Positions 42,201 to 50,708 of a stretch of DNA of 64,000 nt are shown one piece after another. Each line of letters opens with the position of its first letter. Position 1 is the first letter of the stretch. The stretch is from Nostoc sp. FACHB-152 (GTDB lineage Bacteria > Cyanobacteriota > Cyanobacteriia > Cyanobacteriales > Nostocaceae), in NCBI RefSeq assembly GCF_014697475.1, contig NZ_JACJRV010000015.1:1-64000 (forward strand). Reading direction: 5' to 3'. The translations under genes were made by a program, and so were the position numbers. The notes under the pieces are model-generated. The model worked only from the letters and a program-made list of their open reading frames with translations, was not told where the DNA came from and ran no database searches.

Positions 42201-43520
42201 ATGGGTAGAAAAAAAACTTGGTTGTACGCAACTTTCGTTTGCATAGTTGTACTTTTGAGCAGCTGGATGGGGAATGTTATGGCCCATCCCTTTTTCAACA
42301 GACAAAATTTGACTCCCAAAGAACAGTTAGGCAAATCTATATTCTTTGATCAACAACTCTCCATCAAGCAACCCCAAGCGTGTGCAGTATGCCACGATCC
42401 TAAAGTAGGCTGGACAGGGCCAAACCAAGATATTAATCGGTTGGGATCAGTTTACGAAGGTTCTATTCAAGGCCGCTTTGGAAATCGCAAGCCACCTAGT
42501 TCAGCTTATGCAACCCTCAGTCCGATTTTGCACTTTTCAGAAAAAAATGGGAAGCGAGTATTTTCTGGCGGTAATTTTTGGGATGGTCGCGCTACAGGTG
42601 AAAAATTGGGACATCCGGCTGCTGACCAAGCACAAGGCCCTTTCTTGAACCCAGTGGAACAAGCTCTTCCAGATAGTGCTTGCGTCGTTTACAAGGTTTG
42701 CACAACCGCATCCTATCCTGTGGCTTTTACTGATATTTGGGGATATGATGCGTGTAATATTGACTGGCCTGCCAATGTCAGAAAAATCTGTAAACAAGAA
42801 GGTGTAAATGTCCGGTTGTCTTCTACAGATAGAGGCAAAGTAAATCAAGTTTACGGCAAGATAGCACTTTCTATAGCTGCTTTTGAAGGATCTGCCCAAT
42901 CGAACGCTTTCACATCTAAGTATGATAAGTACATAGCAAGGAAAGTAGACTTCACGCCTGAAGAAAAAAAAGGTCTTAACCTATTCCAAGGTAAAGCGCG
43001 ATGTAGCCAGTGCCACATCTTAGACCGGGGAGCCAATGGCGAACCACCTGTATTTACTGACTTTACTTACGAAAACATTGGTGTACCTAAAAACCCTGAT
43101 AATCCTTGGTACACTTCGCCATTTAACTCTTTGGGCAAGGAGTGGGTTGATTTGGGATTAGGCGGCTTCTTAGCCTCAAAACCTAATTATCAAGCCTTTG
43201 CTGAGTCGAACAAAGGCAAACAAAAAGTTCCCACTCTACGCAATGTGGACAAGCGACCCAATCCTAATTTTGTCAAGGCATATATGCACAACGGCTACTT
43301 CAAAACTCTGAAGCAAGTGGTGCATTTTTACAATACACGAGATATCAAACCTCTCTGTGCAGATCCTTTTACCCGTGTAGAAGATGCTTTATCTAACAAC
43401 TGCTGGCCCAAACCAGAAGTGACCAAGAACGTCAATAAGACTGAACTTGGTAATCTTCTACTTACTAATAAGGAAGAAGATGATCTTGTTGCCTTTTTGA
43501 AAACTCTCAATGACGACTAA
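42201..43520 (+). CDS. Periplasmic diheme cytochrome c peroxidase (CcpA/MauG family)
   Basis: 439 residues. A signal peptide (KKTWLYATFVCIVVLLSSW, cleavage probably after VMA at 28) sends it to the periplasm. Two heme-c sites are present: CAVCH (Cys61, Cys64, His65) and CSQCH (about 268-272). LGKSIFFDQQLS is the typical opening of diheme peroxidases, and KVPTLRNVDKRPNPNFVKAYMHNG is the second conserved block. It reduces hydrogen peroxide with c-type electron donors, or, if MauG-like, oxidises a partner protein. The C-terminal heme domain contains extra cysteines (DSACVVYKVCTT). A GGAG site precedes the ATG at 42201. It stands alone. Confidence 0.9.
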   Translation: MGRKKTWLYATFVCIVVLLSSWMGNVMAHPFFNRQNLTPKEQLGKSIFFDQQLSIKQPQACAVCHDPKVGWTGPNQDINRLGSVYEGSIQGRFGNRKPPSSAYATLSPILHFSEKNGKRVFSGGNFWDGRATGEKLGHPAADQAQGPFLNPVEQALPDSACVVYKVCTTASYPVAFTDIWGYDACNIDWPANVRKICKQEGVNVRLSSTDRGKVNQVYGKIALSIAAFEGSAQSNAFTSKYDKYIARKVDFTPEEKKGLNLFQGKARCSQCHILDRGANGEPPVFTDFTYENIGVPKNPDNPWYTSPFNSLGKEWVDLGLGGFLASKPNYQAFAESNKGKQKVPTLRNVDKRPNPNFVKAYMHNGYFKTLKQVVHFYNTRDIKPLCADPFTRVEDALSNNCWPKPEVTKNVNKTELGNLLLTNKEEDDLVAFLKTLNDD

Positions 43521-43567
43521 AAACCTTTCTACTCCACCCGATTGATTTTGATAGATTGCGGGTATTC

Positions 43568-43600
43568 AGATCCCCGACTTTTAAAAAAAGTCGGGGATCT
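43568..43600. terminator. Strong bidirectional terminator
   Basis: A perfect 15-bp stem of AGATCCCCGACTTTT against AAAAGTCGGGGATCT with a 3-base loop sits between two convergent genes. Its right arm overlaps the stop codon of the gene at 43599. T and A tracts on both sides allow function in both directions. Confidence 0.85.
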
Positions 43601-45074
43601 ATGACCTATCATAATTTGCGTGGTGGACTACTACTTTTAGAGTTTGTAAGCTAGTATCTGCACAGCCACTGATAAACCCGCCCATTGCTTGAATTTGTTG
43701 TAGATATGCTATTGCTGCGTTAGTAATGATTTCTCCTGGCATTAAAATCGGGATTCCGGGAGGGTAGGGACAAACAATTTCGGCACAGATGCGATCGCTA
43801 GTTTGTTGGAGTGGTAAAGTTTCACTAGCAGCAAAAAAAGCTTCGCGCGGTGATATCTGCACAGAATACTCGCAATTGTTTACAAGATTTAGGTTATTTA
43901 CTATCAATTTGGCACCACGATACTTCTCGGCAAGAATCGTAAAACCTTCTACTAATTGTTCAATATCTGCCAGAGTGTTACCCAAACTAATAATAAAAGT
44001 TAGGTTGTGTAATGAAGAGAATTCCGCAGTGACACCCAACTTCTCATCTAAAATTTCCTCGGCTGCAAATCCCGTTAAACCTAAGCCAGCAACGTTAACA
44101 GTTAATCGGGTTTTATCTAACTCTTTAAACCCTGGTGATATTGTTGGTTGCAAAATTGATAAACCATAAATTTGGCTGATTTTGGTTTTGGCTATATCTG
44201 CAAGTTGCAAAGTGCGAAACATCAAATTTTCTCCATCCACCGCCATTTGCTGACGCGCTGCATCTAAGGAAGCTAAAAGTATATAACTAGGACTAGTAGA
44301 CTGGACGAGTTGCAAAGCTTTATTCACACGGTCGCTATTTATTCTCTCTCCCTGGATGTGCAGCATTGATGCTTGCGTCATTGCACCAAGTACCTTGTGA
44401 ATAGACTGGACAGTTAAATCTGCACCTGCTTTTAAAGCTGGGGTAGGTAGTTCGGGATGAAAGGCGAAGTGTGCGCCGTGAGCTTCGTCAACGAGTAAAG
44501 GAATATTATATTGATGGGTGATTTGGGAGATCGCTTGTAAATCACCGCAGACACCGTAATATGTGGGGTAAACTGTCAACACTGCCTTAGCATCAGGATG
44601 CTGTTGTAATGCAGCTTTTACAGCATAGGGTGTAATACTATGAGCAATATCAAAAACTGGGTCATATTCAGGATTAATAAAAATTGGCATTGCACCAGAG
44701 AGAATTAAACCAGCGATCGCAGAAGAATGCACATTTCGAGGCAGAATAATTTTATCGCCTGTACCGCAGGTAGCCAGAATTGCCGCTTCTATGCCACAGG
44801 TAGAACCGTTGACAAGAAACCATGTTTGTGAAGCACCAAACGCCGCCGCCGCCAGTGCTTGGGCTTGTTGAATTACACCTTGGGGTGAAAATAAACTATC
44901 TAACTGTGCTAATTCCGTCAAATCTGCCTTAAATAAGCTTGCGCCCAGTAAATCAGCCAATGGCTGCGGAATTCCTTGTCCTCGCTTGTGACCTGGAGTA
45001 TAAAAAGGGGCGTGGCGATGGTTGACACAAGCTTTTATCGCATCTAATAAAGGCGTTTGGTGTTGGTTAAGCAT
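43599..45074 (-). CDS. Orn/Lys/Arg decarboxylase family protein (PLP)
   Basis: 491 residues, fold type I PLP enzyme. The PLP Lys is Lys227 in QSIHKVLGAM, with Asp196 in LLVDEAHGAHF contacting the cofactor. FYTPGHKRGQGIP and NGSTCGIEAAILA are typical of the ornithine/lysine/arginine decarboxylase family, and the C-terminal block PYPPGIPILMPGEII is diagnostic. Such enzymes make cadaverine, putrescine or agmatine; the substrate here cannot be read. The short length (no wing domain) matches cyanobacterial and Gram-positive versions. It starts at ATG 45074 and has no same-strand neighbour within 250 bases. Confidence 0.88.
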   Translation of the reverse strand: MLNQHQTPLLDAIKACVNHRHAPFYTPGHKRGQGIPQPLADLLGASLFKADLTELAQLDSLFSPQGVIQQAQALAAAAFGASQTWFLVNGSTCGIEAAILATCGTGDKIILPRNVHSSAIAGLILSGAMPIFINPEYDPVFDIAHSITPYAVKAALQQHPDAKAVLTVYPTYYGVCGDLQAISQITHQYNIPLLVDEAHGAHFAFHPELPTPALKAGADLTVQSIHKVLGAMTQASMLHIQGERINSDRVNKALQLVQSTSPSYILLASLDAARQQMAVDGENLMFRTLQLADIAKTKISQIYGLSILQPTISPGFKELDKTRLTVNVAGLGLTGFAAEEILDEKLGVTAEFSSLHNLTFIISLGNTLADIEQLVEGFTILAEKYRGAKLIVNNLNLVNNCEYSVQISPREAFFAASETLPLQQTSDRICAEIVCPYPPGIPILMPGEIITNAAIAYLQQIQAMGGFISGCADTSLQTLKVVVHHANYDRS

Positions 45075-45107
45075 TATAAGCTGTTAAGCACCTAATTTGC
45101 AGTTTAG

Positions 45108-45216
45108 ACCGCAGGGGGGCAGGGGAGCAAGGGAGCAGGGGAGAGGGTTTGAAGTGTTTAGCCACAGTCTCAATAGGGCAACTTGTATGCACAATAGCTT
45201 ACCAATTCGCAATGAC
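45108..45216 (+). repeat. Dispersed repeat family E, copy 1
   Basis: GACCGCAGGGG, GGAGCAGGGGAGAGGGTTTG and CAACTTGTATGCACAATAGC occur in the same order in 62353-62492. This is the G-rich repeat whose units also appear inside the kinase at 34472. Following it, 45216-45276 holds a GC-rich hairpin (CTTCTCCCAAAGGGAGACGC). Confidence 0.55.
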
Positions 45217-45276
45217 GCTCCTTCTCCCAAAGGGAGACGCTACGCGAACGTCGCTAACGCTGCGCTAACGCAATTA

Positions 45277-45340
45277 AAAAATAGATGAGAAAACTTAGAC
45301 ACTCAAAGACTTTTAACCCTATCACCTGTCCCCTGCTATA
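45277..45340 (+). repeat. Dispersed repeat family D, copy 2
   Basis: GATGAGAAAACTTAGACACT, CAAAGACTTTTAACCCTATC, ACCTGTCCCCTGCTATA. Same blocks as 9329-9410 and inverted at 50271-50358. Confidence 0.6.
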
Positions 45341-45343
45341 AAA

Positions 45344-48300
45344 CTACTTCACAAACTCAGTCAAGAACCTAAAGGCTTTGAGAATGTAAGTTGCACAATC
45401 TCTAGGAGAAGTATTGTAGAACGATCGCCACGCATTTGCTTTATCTTCATCATAGCGATCGCCGCGTTCTGGGTGTGTATCTAACCAGGCCAAGCGCACA
45501 GCATGACCAATTAACACATCTAATACAATATATTCTTCGATTTGCAAGCTGGGGTTTTTAGATGCGATTTCGCCTAATTCTATTAGTGCTTCAAGATTAA
45601 CTTGGCGATATTCTGGGGCTTCGATTTTATTTAATAAATGCTCAACCCGCAGAGCAAAATTCTTTTCACCAGCCGTCATTTCTGATAACATTAATTCGCT
45701 ATCTAAACGATTGCGACGCTCTAGTTTGTCACCAATAACTAAGCCTTTGCAATGTTTCATTAATAACCAAACTTGCTGGAAAAAGTTTTTGGGTACCCGG
45801 TTCAACGCCCCTTCTGCTTGGCGGTAGCGTCGCCAACCTCCTGGCGGTACGTCGATTTCTTCTGTAATTGTTGGTGGCACAACCCAGTTAATATCACTTT
45901 CTTTTTGCTTAACGTGCAGTGATTCCTGCTGGCGCAACAGGTTACTCATACCTGTATAACCAGTTAACACTTGACGCAAGCGCATTTTGATTTCAAAGGG
46001 TGAACGTTCCATTAATTGTTCGTAGGCTTCATCTTGAGTAGCACGTAACTCTCGCGCTAGTTCGCTGGTAATTAATAGGATGAGATAGCCAACTCTTAAA
46101 GTTAACAGCCCTTGGAATAATTCAGATTCCGAGCGAATCAGAGTACCAAGATAAAGTAAGATTTCTTGTGTAAGAACGCGATCGCGAATATCCTCACGAC
46201 AGAAATTATTTATCTTCTCGGCAATTTCATTGTGAGGCATCGGCACAGTAATCAATGAGGCTTCGCTATACGCCCTACCCACAGCTATTTGCTTGCCACG
46301 CACCAAAATACTCGTAACTGCATCTGATAAGGCAATATCAACCATCTGGCGCAACCCTGCAGCCCGACGCACTACTGCCCAGAGGCCTAAGTCTCCGGCT
46401 TTGGTGTACACTTCATCCAGCAAATCACCTACAGTTACGCGAGTAGTTGGGCCACCAAACCCAGTATCAAATTCTAATCCTTGCAAGCGGGTTAAAGCCT
46501 GCAATAACTCTATTTGCTCGTAAAGATTTTCTGATGCGCGTAAAGCAGAAAGCAATAATCCCAAATTAGTTTCGCACTCCATTTGGAATTCTTGGGTATG
46601 CCCCAAACGCCAACTTTTACCCGGATGATAAGCCAAGTAATAACAATGTGGTGCCGCATCTTGCATGGCTGACTGATAAAATTTGGCATCTTGCAGAAAA
46701 TCAATTCTTTGAATAGCACCTGTTAGCATTAACTGATTCAGCCTGCCTAGTTTGACACGCACACCGTTGCAAATCCCATCTTTGAGTTCTTGCATCAGTT
46801 CTAATAATGCCTCAGCACCAATTTCTAACATGGTGTGAGTTAACATTAAAGTTAAGATAGGACGACCTAAATCACTCCAATATTGTTGAATATAAGCAAG
46901 TTCGCTTCTAATTTGATCGAGTAAAAAATGGTAATCAAGAGTTAAATAAAACTGTTGGGCATCAAGAAATGAGGGCAAAAACACTACCTTTTCACCACAA
47001 ATACGAAAGATGCGTGATGTAGTTAAACTTCGCAATCTACGCACTGGCCGACCAGTTAAACCTAGTTTATCGTTGCGTCCTATTTGGGTGTAAATAGTTG
47101 AAAGTTCCCCAGCTTGCCTAACTTGAATTGGCTCTACTTGCTTGGGTGTTTGTGTTTCAATGCCGTAAACTTTTAGTTTTGCTTGTAAGTCATCATCTTC
47201 GGCTAACAGCGCAATTTGTACTAGGGCTTCGCGGTTTTTCCCTACAGATAAATGCCTACCTAACGGGTCAATATCACCAACCGCCAACAACCCTTCACTT
47301 AACATTTGTCCGAGAAAATATAAACTTTGCGCCCACACTAAGGGAATATTTTCATTAGGTAATCGAGGTTGACTTTGGGGTGCTAATTTTTCTGCTTCTA
47401 TATTTTCTGCTGGCACATAATAAAGTTCTGGCAATAAACCATAACCATCACGTTCTACTAATAGCCCTGCTAAAAGTTCTTGATATTGTTGAACTTGCTC
47501 TTGGTTGTTCCGAAATAAGCCATCAAGCAGTAAATAAGTGAAAAATAACGGCCATTCACATTCAATATGTTCAAATTGTTTTAATTCCCAAGGTTCGTAG
47601 TGCAAACGTTGATTATCTTCTAATACGGTTTGATGTCCATCACGCAAGAAGCGTTTGCAGCCGTATTTGCCTTGGAGTTTGTTGATGATATCGTTAAAAG
47701 TGCGATCGCGCAGCGTCTCCTTTGGAGAATCGCGCAGCTGTACATTCTCCACCGCAAAGGCAGGATAGCTAATAATACTCAACAGTGCTGCATCAATTTC
47801 TTTAGAAGCAGATTCTCTCGGTAACAAAGATTCTAAGGTACTTCTGGCACGGGCAATCTCATCCGGTAGCACGTGAATTACTGAAGCTTGACTCCCGCGC
47901 ACGCCAAATAAATCTAATTCATTCATGGCTTCTAACGCTGCTTTCGCCATCCCGACAGAACTGGCGTTTAACTCAGCATTACCATGATTAATTTTGTTAC
48001 CTCGTTCCCAAATACCATAATCTGGTGTGCGGTAAGCGCGTCCAATGTAGTAAACCAAGTTCTGCACAAAGTTTACTTCATCAATGGTATAAATAATCTG
48101 CAATCCTGAAGCGGTCATTTGCGCCAGCATCAGTAAAAATATAGATGTGGCATCAAGTTGTAAATGTCCCCACTCATCATCACCAACTACAATGTCACCA
48201 GTAGCGGTATTGTATTTAGCGTGTAAACCGTCTAAAGGTGACTGAGTATGTTTAAATTGCTCTACTTTATGCGCTTGTCGCATCATCGCAAACAGTAACC

Positions 48301-48568
48301 CACGCATCAGCTTAATCACACTGTGTTCTAGTTCGTAAGTACGTCCCTTGTCTTCATCAACTTTGCGGTACGCCAAAGCTAAACCCCAAACCGCCAAGAT
48401 GCTGTAAACATTGTCTCTGACCCAAGCATCTGTATAATCACCGTGGGCAGTAATTGCTGTACTCGCAGGTAGCAAACCAGTAATTGGATTTTGACGGGAT
48501 AGGATAATGGTTTTGATTTGCTGGTAGTAATGCTCCAGTCGAGTTTGTAATTCGGTAGCTGTTTTCAT
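45344..48568 (-). CDS. GH15/phosphorylase-b-kinase alpha-subunit-like protein
   Basis: 1074 residues from ATG 48568. A GTG ten codons upstream (48598) is also in frame, but the ATG start is more usual. The N-terminal half is an (alpha/alpha)6-barrel of the glycosyl hydrolase 15 / phosphorylase kinase alpha family: GLLPASTAITAHGDYTDAWV, RDNVYSILAVWGLALAY, and GDIVVGDDEWGHLQLDATSI are diagnostic. A C-terminal half of about 450 residues (EFQMECETNLGLLLSALRAS and LTRLQGLEFDTGF) matches the large C-terminal part of the same family. Such cyanobacterial proteins are uncharacterised. It may bind or process glucans. It stands alone between two repeat-rich spacers. Confidence 0.85.
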   Translation of the reverse strand: MKTATELQTRLEHYYQQIKTIILSRQNPITGLLPASTAITAHGDYTDAWVRDNVYSILAVWGLALAYRKVDEDKGRTYELEHSVIKLMRGLLFAMMRQAHKVEQFKHTQSPLDGLHAKYNTATGDIVVGDDEWGHLQLDATSIFLLMLAQMTASGLQIIYTIDEVNFVQNLVYYIGRAYRTPDYGIWERGNKINHGNAELNASSVGMAKAALEAMNELDLFGVRGSQASVIHVLPDEIARARSTLESLLPRESASKEIDAALLSIISYPAFAVENVQLRDSPKETLRDRTFNDIINKLQGKYGCKRFLRDGHQTVLEDNQRLHYEPWELKQFEHIECEWPLFFTYLLLDGLFRNNQEQVQQYQELLAGLLVERDGYGLLPELYYVPAENIEAEKLAPQSQPRLPNENIPLVWAQSLYFLGQMLSEGLLAVGDIDPLGRHLSVGKNREALVQIALLAEDDDLQAKLKVYGIETQTPKQVEPIQVRQAGELSTIYTQIGRNDKLGLTGRPVRRLRSLTTSRIFRICGEKVVFLPSFLDAQQFYLTLDYHFLLDQIRSELAYIQQYWSDLGRPILTLMLTHTMLEIGAEALLELMQELKDGICNGVRVKLGRLNQLMLTGAIQRIDFLQDAKFYQSAMQDAAPHCYYLAYHPGKSWRLGHTQEFQMECETNLGLLLSALRASENLYEQIELLQALTRLQGLEFDTGFGGPTTRVTVGDLLDEVYTKAGDLGLWAVVRRAAGLRQMVDIALSDAVTSILVRGKQIAVGRAYSEASLITVPMPHNEIAEKINNFCREDIRDRVLTQEILLYLGTLIRSESELFQGLLTLRVGYLILLITSELARELRATQDEAYEQLMERSPFEIKMRLRQVLTGYTGMSNLLRQQESLHVKQKESDINWVVPPTITEEIDVPPGGWRRYRQAEGALNRVPKNFFQQVWLLMKHCKGLVIGDKLERRNRLDSELMLSEMTAGEKNFALRVEHLLNKIEAPEYRQVNLEALIELGEIASKNPSLQIEEYIVLDVLIGHAVRLAWLDTHPERGDRYDEDKANAWRSFYNTSPRDCATYILKAFRFLTEFVK

Positions 48569-48902
48569 ACTTATTAAGGGATGCTTGCGAAATTTCACCC
48601 TGTGGCTGTGAAGTATATTATGTAAGGAAAAATGAGTTTACAGCTTAGGGTACTAGGGAATACTTATTATCTCGCGTTAGTAGCCATTTGTTACACAGTT
48701 GTTGGCGAAGTCTTACCGACAATGTAGATTTGTTGAAATCTTTATATACACGGTGGTCATTTTATACTAAATTTCATCATTTGTTTGTTAGTAATAGAAT
48801 CAACAAACATATAAAAGATGTACAGTTTGCCAAGAACATATTAAGTACATTCAAAATATTCAATCGTTTGAAAAAATAAATATGTAATCAAGGAGATGTA
48901 TT
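48569..48902. other. Spacer upstream of the 44-residue gene
   Basis: AT-rich. A 63-codon frame at 48688-48879 has no ribosome binding site and an unnatural composition, so I see no gene. It should hold promoters for the two flanking divergent genes. Confidence 0.4.
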
Positions 48903-49037
48903 ATGTCTTTGCGATACAACGAAAATCATGCTCAGTTAGTGAAAGTAGTTTATTCTCAAGTTAAAGTTAACGGCAAAATCGAATTAGTTCCGCTTGAACT
49001 TTATGCTGATGGTTCACTCAAACGTTCTATTATTTGA
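48903..49037 (+). CDS. Very small protein (44 residues), hypothetical
   Basis: MSLRYNENHAQLVKVVYSQV then KVNGKIELVPLELYADGSLK, RSII, stop. Start ATG 48903 is preceded by AAGGAGATGTATT, a near-ideal Shine-Dalgarno site, and a strong terminator follows at 49137-49174, so this is a complete single-gene unit. The sequence alternates strand-like hydrophobic and charged residues, with no cysteine and no membrane segment, and looks like a folded or DNA/RNA-binding beta peptide. I do not recognise the family. Confidence 0.75.
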   Translation: MSLRYNENHAQLVKVVYSQVKVNGKIELVPLELYADGSLKRSII

Positions 49038-49136
49038 GGCAGAGTTACAAAAAAAATTTCATTTTCTGCCTATTTACTGACTATTAACCAAAAACTAACT
49101 CTTTCTACTTAAGTAGGAACTCCGCAATCATTTGCA

Positions 49137-49174
49137 GTCCAGATTCCCAAAACTAGGTTGGAATCTGGACTTTT
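49137..49174 (+). terminator. Intrinsic terminator of the 44-residue gene
   Basis: GTCCAGATTCC (49137-49147) pairs perfectly with GGAATCTGGAC (49160-49170), 11 bp with a 12-base loop, followed by TTTT. It lies 100 bases after the stop at 49037. The remaining spacer up to 49380 has only promoter-like AT-rich sequence for the next operon. Confidence 0.8.
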
Positions 49175-49380
49175 GACTATGAAGAAATTTTGCGAGTCAA
49201 TGTGTAATGAGAACTCGTTATAACTGAGGGAAGAGGTCTTTTCTATGACTTAAGAGATACTCCTTTAGGGTCAAAATTTTAGTTTATACAGAGTCTTCAG
49301 TATAACTCCAAGGGTCGAAGTACGATTAAGAGTGATATCATAGAAGTCGTCACTGAAGACATCAAAATAATCATCACTAC

Positions 49381-49653
49381 ATGAAAGCCGAATCCGTTCG
49401 CACAACACTAGCTATACCACGGGAGCTTTTAGAAGCCACTGATCAGGCAGTTTTAGAAGGCAAAGCAAGAAGTCGTAATGATTTTATGGTGCAAGCGTTA
49501 CGTCGAGAATTAGCAGCACAAAAACGAGCAGCGATTGATGCTGCTTTGACAGAAATGGTCAGCGACCCTGACTATCAGGCAGAGGTACTGAAATTAGAAA
49601 CTGAATTTGCCGCAGCTCAGTGGGAGGCTTTTCTGTTAGAGGAAGCTCTGTAA
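49381..49653 (+). CDS. Antitoxin of a MazEF-type pair (ribbon-helix-helix)
   Basis: 90 residues. The N-terminus has a ribbon-helix-helix pattern (VRTTLAIPRELLEATDQAVL, ARSRNDFMVQALRRELAAQK) that binds DNA as a dimer; the acidic tail (LTEMVSDPDYQAEVLKLETE) would wrap the toxin. Antitoxins with RHH folds are common partners of MazF/PemK toxins. Its stop TAA shares bases with the toxin start ATG (TAATG at 49651-49655), so the pair is translationally coupled. It probably autoregulates the operon. Confidence 0.85.
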   Translation: MKAESVRTTLAIPRELLEATDQAVLEGKARSRNDFMVQALRRELAAQKRAAIDAALTEMVSDPDYQAEVLKLETEFAAAQWEAFLLEEAL

Positions 49654-50009
49654 TGAGAAGGGGTGAGGTCTATGATGCTCGCCTAGAATCAACTGAAGGT
49701 TCAGAGCAAGGAGGGACTCGCCCAGTAATTATTGTTAGCCGTGATGCAATTAATTCGTCGAGTCCGGTTGTTCTAGCAGTTCCTTGCACTACCTATCAAT
49801 CAGGAAAGCGAGTTTATCCGACCCAAGTGTTAATTTTAGCACCCGATGGTGGACTCAAAAACGATTCGATCGCAATGGCAGATCAGGTGCGGGTGTTATC
49901 TAAAACCCGCTTTTTGCGTTTAAGAGGCGCAGTTTCTTATTCAGTAATGGCTCATTTGTCTCAAGCGTTGTTGATAGCGTTAGATTTACCAATCCCAGAC
50001 GAAGAATAA
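49653..50009 (+). CDS. MazF/PemK-family mRNA interferase toxin
   Basis: 118 residues from the ATG at 49653; an upstream in-frame start at 49620 would overlap the antitoxin by 33 bases and is unlikely. The toxin core is clear: MRRGEVYDARL, TRPVIIVSRDAINSSSPVVL, VPCTTYQSGKRVYPTQVLI and SIAMADQVRVLSKTRFLRLRGA, with the DQ-RVLSK segment typical of MazF. It cleaves RNA at short sequence motifs, giving growth arrest when the antitoxin is lost. It follows its antitoxin with a 1-base overlap. No other gene is tightly linked. Confidence 0.88.
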   Translation: MRRGEVYDARLESTEGSEQGGTRPVIIVSRDAINSSSPVVLAVPCTTYQSGKRVYPTQVLILAPDGGLKNDSIAMADQVRVLSKTRFLRLRGAVSYSVMAHLSQALLIALDLPIPDEE

Positions 50010-50270
50010 AGCAGGCAAAATACAGGGTGAAAGCTAGTAGCTAGTAGGTTGAGTGAAGGCGCATGAGAGATAGTAACAGCAACAAGGTAAATCTCTATGC
50101 GCCGTAACCCGACACCAAAATATGACAGAACTTACGCAAGTTTCATCAGCAACTGCGGGTTTGCGCCGAGCCGAATGCCAAGAAGCTAAACTGATGTTTT
50201 AATCCTTAATGAGCTATTAAATACTAGTGTTTAAAATTACAGTATTTTACTAAAAAAAATTTAGACAGGT

Positions 50271-50358
50271 ATAGCAGGGGACAGGTGATAGCTGACAGGT
50301 GACAGAGTTAAAAGTCTTTGAGTGTCTAAGTTTTCTCGTCTACTGATGTCCTAACACT
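50271..50358 (-). repeat. Dispersed repeat family D, copy 3 (inverted)
   Basis: Reverse complement contains TTAGGACATCAGTAGACGAG, AAAACTTAGACACTCAAAGA and CTTTTAACTCTGTCACCTGT in the order seen at 9329 and 45277. Confidence 0.6.
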
Positions 50359-50494
50359 ACTGGCTATCGCTATATTTGGAAAAGAGCGATAGCAAAAATT
50401 TTTGCTCTCCTGTCTGTTCAGTTCAAAAGTTGCGTCATGCGCTCTATCTAAATAGCTCTACATTGCTTGAGGAAATTTTTTTAGCACGTTTCAT

Positions 50495-50536
50495 ATTAGC
50501 AGATGAGAGTTGGGGGTTCAACTCTCATCTGCTAAT
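50495..50536. repeat. Perfect 18-bp hairpin
   Basis: ATTAGCAGATGAGAGTTG (50495-50512) and its exact complement at 50519-50536 with the loop GGGGTT. A 13-base piece of the arm (CAGATGAGAGTTG) also occurs at 56139-56151. It lacks a T tail, so it is not a standard terminator. The spotless pairing suggests a recent palindromic element. Confidence 0.6.
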
Positions 50537-50708
50537 AGGGATATGTATTATAGCATACTCACTATTTTCTCTGGCTTTATCACCTATTTATTCTAAACTC
50601 CAGTCATACAAAGAGATAAGAATTATTAGGACAAAATTGCTTAAGACCAAAGAACCAGTGAATTTAATGTATATTTTTAAGTGTGAATAAAATGACACCA
50701 AAAGTTAT

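Larger units (their letters stand above)
50010..50708. other. Intergenic region with three palindromic repeats
   Basis: Contains an imperfect hairpin at 50058-50103 (GGCGCATGAGAGAT with ATCTCTATGCGCC), an inverted copy of repeat family D at 50271-50358, and a perfect 18-bp hairpin at 50495-50536. A TTG-started 104-codon frame from 50376 spans the last hairpin. I do not call it a gene, although its end (SHLLIGICIIAYSLFSLALS) is membrane-like. Confidence 0.45.

Noticed and set aside
48688-48879. 63-codon frame upstream of the 44-residue gene
   Set aside because: No ribosome binding site and no plausible protein features.
50376-50690. 104-codon frame with a membrane-like end upstream of the zinc-ribbon kinase
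   Set aside because: It starts at TTG without a ribosome binding site and is interrupted in meaning by a perfect 18-bp palindrome; not convincing as a gene.
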